Source of the DNA: Sandaracinobacter neustonicus
GTDB taxonomy: Bacteria; Pseudomonadota; Alphaproteobacteria; Sphingomonadales; Sphingomonadaceae
NCBI RefSeq assembly: GCF_006385875.1
Contig: NZ_VFSU01000021.1
Location: 1-64,000 of the forward strand
DNA: 64,000 nt
Direction of reading: 5' to 3'
The notes beneath the pieces were generated by a model. It was not told where the DNA came from. It searched no databases and saw nothing but the letters and a program-made list of their open reading frames with translations. The position numbers and the translations under genes were made by a program. The first letter of the stretch is position 1. Each line of letters starts with the position of its first letter. This document shows positions 1 to 7,023 of the stretch, piece after piece.

Positions 1-825
1 CTGCTAGGCGATCCGGAGCGACTGGTTCACATTGGCGATCGAGAGAACGACATTTACGAGTTCTTCTGCGAAACACAGGCGCTCGGCACGCATTTCTTGG
101 TCCGCACCTGTGTCGATCGTCTGGCTGGCGACGGTGGCCATACGATCGCCGACGAAATGAGCGAAACCACCGTGCAAGGCACGCATCGGATCACCATTGG
201 CAAAGACGATCATGCCGACATCGAACTGCGCTATAGGCGCATCCAAGTTTTGCCGCCGATCGGAAAGCAAAAGCGCTATCCTTCACTCAGCCTGACCATC
301 TTGCATGCCCGTGAGAGTGGAACGCCTGAAGGGCGCCCCCCAATCGACTGGCGGCTCATCACCGATCTGCCGGTAACGACGCCTGACGAAGCCATCGAAA
401 AGCTCGACTGGTATGCTCAGCGTTGGAAGATCGAACTCTTCCACAAGATACTCAAATCTGGCTGCCGAGCCGAAGATGCGCGGCTGCGGACCGCCGAACG
501 CCTCGCCAATCTGATCGCCATATTCTGCATTCTGTCATGGCGCCTGTTTTGGATGACCATGATCAATCGCGCTGCTCCTGACGCATCGCCTCGGCTGATC
601 CTGACCGATGTCGAAATTACCCTGATCGACCACCTCGCAGCTTCCCGAAGGAATGAACCGCCAGGCAGAACCCTTTCCGACTATCTAACCCAAATCGCCC
701 GGCTCGGAGGCTATCTTGCGCGAGCCCATGATCCGCCGCCTGGCAACATCGTCATCTGGAGAGGATGGTCTCGCCTGATGGACATCAAAATCGGTGCTAA
801 CGTCAGCCGCAACATTTGTGGGTAA
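1..825 (+). mobile_element. IS4-family transposase, 5' truncated by window edge
   Basis: The frame is open from base 1, so the N-terminus lies outside the window. The first visible residues contain HIGDREND, the segment carrying the second catalytic Asp of IS4-type DDE transposases. Near positions 409-455 the protein reads Y-x2-R-x3-E-x6-K (YAQRWKIELFHKILK), the YREK signature of the IS4 family, which supplies the catalytic Glu. The stop is TAA at 823-825, only 39 bases before the 3' end of nth. I could not define the terminal inverted repeat or target-site duplication because the left end is missing. The visible frame has no internal stop, so the copy may be intact. Confidence 0.85.
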
Positions 826-864
826 TTGAAAGGATTGCTGCACGCATAACGATCTCCTGTGCGG

Positions 865-1572
865 TTAGGCCGTCGGTCGTCCTGCCTTTGCCGGCGGCTC
901 TGAAGCCTTGTCTGCGAAGCGGCACCAGAGTGCAATCGGGCAGCGCCAACATTCCGGCGCGCGGGCCTTGCACAGGTAGCGGCCGTGCAGGATCAGCAGG
1001 TGGTGCGCGTCTTTTGCCCAGCGCTGTGGCACCTGTGCCAGCAGGTCGCGCTCCACGGCATCGGGCGTCTTGCCGCTGGACAGGCCGATTCGGTGGCTTA
1101 CGCGGAACACATGGGTGTCGACAGCCAGCGTCGCCTCGCCGAAAATCTCGTTCAGCACGACGTTCGCCGTCTTGCGGCCCACGCCTGCCAGCGCGACCAG
1201 TTCCTTTTCGGTGCGGGGAACCTGCCCGCCGTGCAGGCCGATCAGCTGTTCGGACAGGCGGATGACATTGGCCGCCTTGCTGTTGAACAGGCCGATGGTG
1301 CGGATATGGGATTTCAACCCGTCCAGCCCCAGATCGAGCATCTGCTGCGGGGTCTGCACCTGTTCGAACAGTTTCGCGGTGGCGCGGTTCACACCGACAT
1401 CGGTGGCCTGCGCGGAGAGCACGACGGCAACGAGCAGCGTGTAGGGGTTGGAGTAGTTCAGTTCGGTTTTCGGCGAGGGGTTGGCGGTGCCCAGCGCGTC
1501 GAAGATCGCTTCCACGTCCGCCTTGGGCAGCTTGCGCCGGGTTTGCGGCCGGGGGCGTGGGGGTTTTGGCAT
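865..1572 (-). CDS. nth: Endonuclease III (DNA glycosylase/AP lyase)
   Basis: Removes oxidised pyrimidines and cleaves the abasic site in base excision repair. Counting from the ATG at 1572 (235 aa), the helix-hairpin-helix motif LAGVGRKTANVV carries the catalytic Lys at about residue 134, and the catalytic Asp follows in AVDTHVFR at about 152. Four cysteines at about 201, 208, 211 and 217 fit the C-x6-C-x2-C-x5-C iron-sulfur cluster of this family. An in-frame TTG at 1608 would add 12 residues, but ATG is preferred. No strong Shine-Dalgarno is visible before either. A structured repeat (1656-1812) lies just upstream and an IS4-type transposase ends 39 bases beyond its stop. Confidence 0.95.
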   Translation of the reverse strand: MPKPPRPRPQTRRKLPKADVEAIFDALGTANPSPKTELNYSNPYTLLVAVVLSAQATDVGVNRATAKLFEQVQTPQQMLDLGLDGLKSHIRTIGLFNSKAANVIRLSEQLIGLHGGQVPRTEKELVALAGVGRKTANVVLNEIFGEATLAVDTHVFRVSHRIGLSSGKTPDAVERDLLAQVPQRWAKDAHHLLILHGRYLCKARAPECWRCPIALWCRFADKASEPPAKAGRPTA

Positions 1573-1655
1573 GGTTGTGGCTACAGCAAAGGCTGTTGGT
1601 TGGTGCAAGTGGGGTTTGGTTGTGGGGGTTGTGATGGGAGTTGGTCAGGCCGACC

Positions 1656-1812
1656 GTTGACACCCCCTCTCCAACTCTCCCCCTTGCAGGGGGAGAGAGC
1701 TGCGTCGCGCCGCAGGCAATGGAATTCGATCACGTCCACGACGCTGGAGTTGGGCCACTCCGCCAATTTTGAGGGTGCAGGGCAAAGCCCTGCCCGCCGG
1801 AGGCAAAAAAAA
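1656..1812 (-). repeat. Dispersed structured repeat A, copy 1
   Basis: A non-coding element filling the gap between the enoyl-CoA hydratase stop and nth. Read on the minus strand it matches 37428-37608 on the plus strand: shared blocks include GCCTCCGGCGG, CTGCACCCTCAAAATTGGCG, TTGCCTGCGGCGC and GAGAGGGGGTGTCA. It contains a perfect 9-bp stem at 1675-1697 (CTCTCCCCC/GGGGGAGAG) and a perfect 7-bp stem at 1777-1793 (GCAGGGC/GCCCTGC). Both copies begin right after the stop of an upstream gene in the same relative orientation, so they may act at mRNA 3' ends as terminators or stabilisers (inference). Confidence 0.85.
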
Positions 1813-1819
1813 CCGCCCT

Positions 1820-2617
1820 TCAGTCCTTAAACACCGCCGCCCGCTTCTGCAGGTTCGCCATCACCGCTTCGATCTGATTGGGCGAGCCGATGAGGGCGGT
1901 TTGCTCCACCGATTCGGCCATCAGCACGTCGGCCACGGTGGCAGAGGCGGGGAGGTTCAGCAGCCGTTTTGCGCCGCGGATTGCGTCCGGGCTTTTGGCG
2001 GCGATGTCGGCGGCATAGGCGAGGGCTTCGGCGTGTGGGTCTGCGCTAAGGCGGGTGGCGATTCCCAGCGCCAGCGCCTCGGTTCCGTCGAAGATGCGGC
2101 CGGTGTAGGTGAGGTCGCGGAACACGTCGTCGCGCACCAGCGGGCGCAGCAGCACGATCCCGGCCATGTCGGGCACCAGCCCCCATTTGATCTCCATCAC
2201 CGCCATGCGCGCGTCTGGGGTAGCGAAGCGGAGGTCTGCCGCCAGCGCCAGCTGGAAGCCGCCGCCGAAGGCGACGCCTTGCACGGCGGCGATTACGGGC
2301 ACCGGCACTTCGCGCCACACCATCACCGCCTGCTGCGCCCGGTTCGCGCCGCCCGGCGTGCGTGGGGTATCCACCAGCGAATCGGCGCGGTTGCCGCCTG
2401 CCATGCCGGCGAAATTGGAGGTATCCAGCCCGGCGCAGAAGGCGCGACCTTCGCCGGAGAGCACCACGGCGCGCACCCCGGATTCGCGCTTCAGCTGCTC
2501 GCCGGTTTCGATGAGGGCGGAGAACATGGCGTCGTCCAGCGCGTTCATTTTGTCTGTGCGGATCATCCGCACATCGGCGACGCCGCCCTGAATGTTGACC
2601 CGGATGCGTTCCGTCAT
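1820..2617 (-). CDS. Enoyl-CoA hydratase/isomerase (crotonase family)
   Basis: A 265-aa crotonase-fold protein expected to act on CoA thioesters in fatty-acid or related catabolism. Visible family features are the oxyanion-hole segment AVQGVAFGGGFQLALAADLRFA and the later segment MEIKWGLVPDMAG containing the candidate catalytic acid. The ATG at 2617 is chosen because AGGAACTGGCAAG precedes it; a longer upstream reading adds a 29-residue tail with no family character. The exact substrate cannot be told from sequence. It is transcribed toward nth, with repeat A between them, and RidA lies upstream on the same strand 99 bases away. Confidence 0.9.
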   Translation of the reverse strand: MTERIRVNIQGGVADVRMIRTDKMNALDDAMFSALIETGEQLKRESGVRAVVLSGEGRAFCAGLDTSNFAGMAGGNRADSLVDTPRTPGGANRAQQAVMVWREVPVPVIAAVQGVAFGGGFQLALAADLRFATPDARMAVMEIKWGLVPDMAGIVLLRPLVRDDVFRDLTYTGRIFDGTEALALGIATRLSADPHAEALAYAADIAAKSPDAIRGAKRLLNLPASATVADVLMAESVEQTALIGSPNQIEAVMANLQKRAAVFKD

Positions 2618-2716
2618 CTTGCCAGTTCCTTGCTTGTGCCGATCCCGCGCGGGCGGGGTTATGACAGACGTTAGGGCGGCGCGGCGGCGCTGCCCATCGG
2701 CCAATTCAACAGGGCG

Positions 2717-3070
2717 TCATCGGGCCTTACGGGCAGCCACTACGATGATTTCCACGCGATAATCGGGCGTGGCGAGCTTGCCTTCGCTGGTGGCACGCGC
2801 GGGCGGCGCGGTGGGCGAGACCCAGCCGTCCCACACGGCGTTCATCTCGGCAAAGTCGGCAATATCGGCCAGCCAGATGGTCGCCATCAGGATATGGTGC
2901 TTGTCGCTGCCGGTGCGGGCCAGCAGTTCGTCAATCTCGGCAAGCACGGCTTTTGTCTGCGCGGTGACGTTTTCGCCCGGCGCGCCGATCTGCCCGGCCA
3001 GATAGATGGTGTCGCCATGGATGACCGCCTCACTCATGCGGGGGCCGGGATCGATGCGGGTGATGCTCAT
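2717..3070 (-). CDS. RidA family protein (enamine/imine deaminase-like)
   Basis: A 117-aa protein of the YjgF/YER057c/UK114 (Rid) family, which hydrolyses reactive enamines and imines released by PLP enzymes. The family's substrate-binding Arg is visible in PARAT (about residue 92), followed by PDYRVEI in place of the usual VEIE region. That sequence differs from classic RidA, so it may belong to another Rid subgroup with a different substrate. The ATG at 3070 is preceded by CAGGAGCTTCC, a good Shine-Dalgarno. The neighbouring enoyl-CoA hydratase is downstream on the same strand; a shared transcript is possible but not shown. Confidence 0.9.
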   Translation of the reverse strand: MSITRIDPGPRMSEAVIHGDTIYLAGQIGAPGENVTAQTKAVLAEIDELLARTGSDKHHILMATIWLADIADFAEMNAVWDGWVSPTAPPARATSEGKLATPDYRVEIIVVAARKAR

Positions 3071-3161
3071 TGGAAGCTCCTGTGCTGTCGGCGCTGCCGT
3101 GCACGAGAAGTTGGTTCCTGCGCAAGGCGGTGCGCATCGGAATTCGCGACGGGGGGTGAAA

Positions 3162-3236
3162 TGGTGGGCGCGGCAAGGATTGAACTTGCGACCACTGCGA
3201 TGTCAACACAGTGCTCTACCACTGAGCTACGCGCCC
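3162..3236 (-). tRNA. tRNA-Val (anticodon GAC)
   Basis: On the minus strand the sequence folds into a full cloverleaf: acceptor GGGCGCG/CGCGCCC, discriminator A, encoded CCA at 3162-3164, D-arm GCTCAGTGGTAGAGC, and T-arm with GTTCAATCC. The anticodon stem is CTGTG/CGCAG with loop TTGACAT, giving anticodon GAC (valine). Length 75 nt including CCA. Confidence 0.95.
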
Positions 3237-3296
3237 ACTCGGGAAGCGGGCCAATACCGATACAAGGCGCAAAGGGCAAGCCCGCTTGCTGTTCCG

Positions 3297-3980
3297 TCAA
3301 CGGCGGGCCAGAGCGGCCTTCAGCTGCGGTGGCGGAGTCATGCCCATGGTGAGATAGAGGCGGGCAATGTCGTCGAACTTCATGTCCGGCAGCACATGCA
3401 CTTTCGTGGCCGCCACCAGCAGCAGCGCGCCGCCAATGGGGACGGGCGCGGTGGGGATCAGCACCAGCAGCGAGGGCACGCCCTCCACGTCGATCGGGTC
3501 CGGCGAGGCGAGGAAGGCGATTGTGTCCACCCCGCCGCCGAATTCCACCCGGCACACCGCCATCGCCGACATTTCCTCTGCCTTCTGCCCGGACACGCTG
3601 CGCACCAGTTGCGCGACGGGGCGATAGACATTGCCCAGCAGCGGGATGCTGCCGATGCTGCGGTCCACCCAATCTTCCAGCACCTTTTTCGCGCGATCCC
3701 GCACCAGCAGGCCCAGCGCGGTGATGAAGCCGAGCACCAGCGCCCAGCCGATGGCGAAGCTGATGAGGCCGCCTTCGGGATCGTCCACGAACAGGCGGCC
3801 GCCCGCGCTCAGGATATGGCCCACGAAACTGTCCGGCCCGACGAACGCCACAATCTGCGCGGCCACCCAGCTGAGCACGATCGCCGTGAGCAGCAGCGGC
3901 GCAAGGAAGGCGAGGCCGGTGAGGAACGCGCCGACCAGCCGCATCGGGCTTAGTCGGCTGCGCGCCGGCTGTTCGTTCAT
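3297..3980 (-). CDS. DUF502 family membrane protein
   Basis: A 227-aa integral membrane protein resembling the DUF502 family, whose function is not established. Two hydrophobic segments are clear, at about residues 16-46 and 72-92, followed by the characteristic stretch [19 protein letters not shown] and a C-terminal domain rich in beta-prone segments. Its ATG at 3980 overlaps the leuB stop by four bases (ATGA), so it is translationally coupled to leuB and forms the last gene of the leuD-leuB operon. Nothing in the sequence ties it to leucine synthesis; the coupling may only reflect shared expression. Confidence 0.85.
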   Translation of the reverse strand: MNEQPARSRLSPMRLVGAFLTGLAFLAPLLLTAIVLSWVAAQIVAFVGPDSFVGHILSAGGRLFVDDPEGGLISFAIGWALVLGFITALGLLVRDRAKKVLEDWVDRSIGSIPLLGNVYRPVAQLVRSVSGQKAEEMSAMAVCRVEFGGGVDTIAFLASPDPIDVEGVPSLLVLIPTAPVPIGGALLLVAATKVHVLPDMKFDDIARLYLTMGMTPPPQLKAALARR

Positions 3981-5038
3981 GCGCCCAGTTTCGCGAGGAT
4001 GGCGTCGCCCATGCCGCGCGTGCTCAGCGTGCCGCCCAGATCGCGGGTGCGCGCCCCTGCGTTCAGCGCGGCTTCCACGGCGGCTTCCACCCGGTCTGCC
4101 GCTTCGGGCGCGCCCAGTGAATAGCGCAGCGCCATCGCGAGGCTGAGGATAGAGGCGCAGGGGTTCGCCAGCCCCTGCCCTGCGATATCCGGCGCGGAGC
4201 CATGGATCGGCTCATACAGGCCCGGCTTGCCCGCCTCCCCCAGCGCGGCCGAGGGCAGCATCCCCAGCGAGCCGGTGGACATGGCGGCAAGGTCCGACAG
4301 CAGATCGCCGAACAGATTGTCCGTCAGGATCACGTCGAACTGGCGCGGGGCCTTCACCAGCTGCATGGCGCAATTGTCCGCATACATGTGGCTGAGTTCG
4401 ACCTCGGCATAGCGTTCGGCGTGCAGGCGGGTGACTTCCTCGCGCCAGAGCACGCCGGATTCCATCACATTGGCCTTCTCCACCGAGCAGACCCTGCCCG
4501 CGCGCAGCTTCGCCAGTTCGAAGGCGGTGACGCCCACGCGGCGGATTTCGCTGCTGGTGTAGCTTTGCGTGTTGAAGCCGCGCCGTTCGCCGTTCGGCAG
4601 GGTTTCGATGCCCCGCGGGGTGCCGAAATAGACGCCGCCCACCAGTTCGCGCACGAACAGCAGGTCCAGCCCTTCGATCACCTCGGGCTTCAGCGTGGAG
4701 GCGGAGGCGAGCGCCGCGAAGCAGCGCGCCGGGCGCAAATTGGCGAACACGTTCATCGCCGTGCGCAGCCGCAATAGCCCGGCTTCGGGGCGAATGTCAT
4801 AGCTGACACCGGCCCATTTCGGCCCGCCCACCGCGCCCATCAGCACGGCGGTGCTGGCGAGCGCAGCCGCCTCTGCTTCGGCCGTGAGCGGAACGCCATG
4901 CGCGTCGATGGAGGCGCCGCCGAAGGGGGCTTCGGAAATGGCGAGGCCCGGCAGCGCCAGCGCATCCAGAATGCGGCGGCTTTCCGCCGTCACTTCGGGG
5001 CCGATCCCGTCGCCGGGGAGGAGGAGAAGGCTATTCAT
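3977..5038 (-). CDS. leuB: 3-isopropylmalate dehydrogenase
   Basis: Catalyses oxidative decarboxylation of 3-isopropylmalate to 2-oxoisocaproate, the third step of leucine synthesis. The 353-aa length is normal. Visible family features are [10 protein letters not shown] at the N-terminus, the signature region [18 protein letters not shown] with metal-binding Asp residues, and the NAD-site segment [17 protein letters not shown]. The ATG at 5038 overlaps the leuD stop (ATGA), and its own stop overlaps the DUF502 start, so all three genes are translationally coupled. Confidence 0.97.
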   Translation of the reverse strand: MNSLLLLPGDGIGPEVTAESRRILDALALPGLAISEAPFGGASIDAHGVPLTAEAEAAALASTAVLMGAVGGPKWAGVSYDIRPEAGLLRLRTAMNVFANLRPARCFAALASASTLKPEVIEGLDLLFVRELVGGVYFGTPRGIETLPNGERRGFNTQSYTSSEIRRVGVTAFELAKLRAGRVCSVEKANVMESGVLWREEVTRLHAERYAEVELSHMYADNCAMQLVKAPRQFDVILTDNLFGDLLSDLAAMSTGSLGMLPSAALGEAGKPGLYEPIHGSAPDIAGQGLANPCASILSLAMALRYSLGAPEAADRVEAAVEAALNAGARTRDLGGTLSTRGMGDAILAKLGA

Positions 5039-5640
5039 CGTTGCGCGGCTCCGGCGATCCAGGGCCGCTCGATCAGCAGCCGGTCTTCATAAGAGGCGAC
5101 TTCGTGCGCCACCTGTTCCGTCAGGCCGATTTCGTCCAGCCCGTTCAGCAGGCAATGCTTGCGGAACGGGTCGATCGGGAATTCGAACCGGTCCTGATAG
5201 GGGGTCGTCACCGTCTGGCTGTCCAGATCGACGGTGATGGGCAGCCCTTCCGCCGCCACCTGCATCAGCCGGTCCACCGCGGCCTGCGGCAGCTGCACCA
5301 GCAGCAGGCCGTTCTTGAAGCTGTTGCCGGAAAAGATGTCGGCGAAGGTGGGGCCGATCACCACGCGGAAGCCCATGTCCATCAGCGCCCATGGCGCATG
5401 TTCGCGGCTGGAGCCGCAGCCGAAATTGTCGCCCGCGATCAGGATCGGCGCGCCCTTATTCTCAGGCTGATCGAAGATGTTATCCGGATTCTCCCGGATG
5501 GCGGCGAACGCACCCTTGCCAAGGCCGTGCCGCGTGATCGCCTTCAGGAAGCGTGCGGGGATGATCACATCGGTGTCGACATTGGCGGCGCCGAACGGCA
5601 CGGCGCGGCCGGCGATTGTGGTGACTGGCTGCATGGGCAT
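5035..5640 (-). CDS. leuD: 3-isopropylmalate dehydratase small subunit
   Basis: Small (swivel-domain) subunit of isopropylmalate isomerase, which works with LeuC to convert 2- to 3-isopropylmalate. The 201-aa protein shows [13 protein letters not shown] near the N-terminus and the conserved [13 protein letters not shown] substrate loop. ATG at 5640 is preferred; another in-frame ATG lies two codons downstream. The open frame extends further upstream, but that part has no LeuD similarity. The large subunit gene leuC, often adjacent, is not upstream here: a divergent hypothetical gene occupies that place. LeuC must be encoded elsewhere. Confidence 0.96.
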   Translation of the reverse strand: MPMQPVTTIAGRAVPFGAANVDTDVIIPARFLKAITRHGLGKGAFAAIRENPDNIFDQPENKGAPILIAGDNFGCGSSREHAPWALMDMGFRVVIGPTFADIFSGNSFKNGLLLVQLPQAAVDRLMQVAAEGLPITVDLDSQTVTTPYQDRFEFPIDPFRKHCLLNGLDEIGLTEQVAHEVASYEDRLLIERPWIAGAAQR

Positions 5641-5763
5641 GTGCCCTAGGCCATGGCGATGACCGTTGAAAGGGGGTTGCGAGCATCGCAACTGAGGGGA
5701 GCCGAATTCCTGTGGACTCGGCGAGGGCTGAGCGGCAGGTTTGCCATTCTGTTGGGGGGCATC

Positions 5764-6306
5764 ATGAAGGACAGTGTCGAACTCACCGTCAACCTGCTGA
5801 CACTGCTTTCCATATTGGGCGGCGCGTTGCTGTTCCTGAAGCGTTCGGCGGGTCTCGCGATCGGGCAGTGGGAAGAAAACTTCATCGACGATATATTCGA
5901 AACAGCAAGTCGCAATCTCGTCGAGCTGCGGGCGCTCTCCGCACTTGATCCCGTAAGCCAGAACCCCGGTAAGGGGCAAATCTCCGCCAACGAGCTGCTG
6001 CTGCGCACCTGGCACGTGGAGCAGTCGATCGAGAATCTCCACTATCGGTCATTGGCCTATGGCAGCAATCCGAAGTTCCCGATCCTGCTCGAAAAAATCG
6101 TCGTCGAGATGAAGGACGCCTATCGGCAACTCGCGAATCGCGACGCCACCGGGCTCAACCGCATGAAATTCCAGATGGAGCATATGCGTCTGGATTTTCT
6201 GGAAGCTGTCGACCGGGGGGACGCCTATCTGCGGAACCGCCGCACGGATTTCGTTGCCCGCGAGCGTGAGCGCATCGCGAAGTCTTACACAGGCTATCTC
6301 GACTGA
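5764..6306 (+). CDS. Hypothetical protein with one N-terminal membrane segment
   Basis: I do not recognise this 180-aa protein. From the ATG at 5764 (preceded by GGGGGGC) it has one hydrophobic segment at about residues 8-27 followed by a charged, helix-rich domain with many Glu/Arg/Asn residues, suggesting an inner-membrane anchor with a cytoplasmic helical domain. Two upstream ATGs (5653, 5659) would extend it by up to 37 residues but lack a ribosome binding site. Codon use differs from its neighbours, with ATA, AGT, ACA and TTG codons that are rare nearby, which suggests recent acquisition. It stands alone between divergent leuD and convergent ppa. Confidence 0.7.
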   Translation: MKDSVELTVNLLTLLSILGGALLFLKRSAGLAIGQWEENFIDDIFETASRNLVELRALSALDPVSQNPGKGQISANELLLRTWHVEQSIENLHYRSLAYGSNPKFPILLEKIVVEMKDAYRQLANRDATGLNRMKFQMEHMRLDFLEAVDRGDAYLRNRRTDFVARERERIAKSYTGYLD

Positions 6307-6343
6307 TCAGACGAAAGCGGCGGGCGGCGCTCAGGCCGCCGCC

Positions 6344-6925
6344 TTAAGCTGCCGCGTCAGCCTCTTGCGCTTCGGCTTCAGCTGCCAGTTCTTCCTTGTG
6401 CGCCTGATAACGGGCCAGCGCGGCGAGAACCAGCGCTTCCGCCCCGGCCACGTCCACGAAGCGGCTGAACTTCGCCCATTTGCCCTTTTCGAGATCCTTG
6501 TAGTGCTCGAAGAAGTGGCCGATCTGCTCGATCAGCACGGTGGGCAGGTCCGTGTAATTCTTCACATTGGAATAGAAGGGGTGGAGCTTGTCCACCGGCA
6601 CGGCGAGGATCTTCTCATCTCCGCCGGCTTCGTCTTCCATCAAAAGCGCGCCCACCGGGCGCACGCGGATCACCGCGCCGGGCACCACGGCGTGCGGGCC
6701 AACCACGATCACGTCGATCGGATCGCCATCTTCCGAAAGGGTATGCGGCACAAAGCCATAATTGCCGGGATAATACATCGCCGTGTGCAGGAACCTGTCC
6801 ACGAACATCGCGCCCGACTTTTTGTCGAGCTCATACTTCACGGGCACGCCGCCCATCGGAATCTCGATGATGGCGTAAAGGTCCTTGGGCGGATTTTCCC
6901 CGACGGGAATCTGGCTGATGTCCAT
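6344..6925 (-). CDS. ppa: Inorganic pyrophosphatase (family I, soluble)
   Basis: Hydrolyses pyrophosphate to phosphate in the cytoplasm, pulling biosynthetic reactions forward. The 193-aa protein carries the family I signature EDGDPIDVIVVGP with the metal-binding aspartates, the N-terminal IEIPMGGVPVKYELDKKSG substrate region, and a C-terminal FEHYKDLEKGKW. ATG at 6925 is chosen because it begins at MDISQIPVG; the longer reading starts at a CTG. Ends with an Ala/Glu-rich tail, common in alphaproteobacterial members. It lies downstream of the TonB receptor, with a hairpin between them. Confidence 0.96.
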   Translation of the reverse strand: MDISQIPVGENPPKDLYAIIEIPMGGVPVKYELDKKSGAMFVDRFLHTAMYYPGNYGFVPHTLSEDGDPIDVIVVGPHAVVPGAVIRVRPVGALLMEDEAGGDEKILAVPVDKLHPFYSNVKNYTDLPTVLIEQIGHFFEHYKDLEKGKWAKFSRFVDVAGAEALVLAALARYQAHKEELAAEAEAQEADAAA

Positions 6926-6983
6926 GGCGATGCGCCATGCTGCCCTCAGCACCGTGCGTCAAGCCGAACTAAGGTCATGGATG

Positions 6984-7019
6984 ATGCCCGCAGGTTGCAT
7001 GGCTGCCCCCTGCGGGCAT
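6984..7019 (-). terminator. Hairpin after the TonB-dependent receptor gene
   Basis: A perfect 11-bp inverted repeat, ATGCCCGCAGG at 6984-6994 and CCTGCGGGCAT at 7009-7019, with a 14-nt loop. It starts four bases beyond the receptor stop codon. No T-run follows on the minus strand, so it is a terminator-like stem rather than a textbook intrinsic terminator. It also lies upstream of ppa. Confidence 0.5.
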
Positions 7020-7023
7020 AACA

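Noticed and set aside
1-825. Complete insertion sequence
   Set aside because: The 5' half is outside the window and no terminal inverted repeats could be paired, so only a partial element is reported.
803-1663. Overlapping long open frames on both strands across nth
   Set aside because: They are GC-rich shadow frames of nth with Arg/Pro-rich composition and no family motifs.
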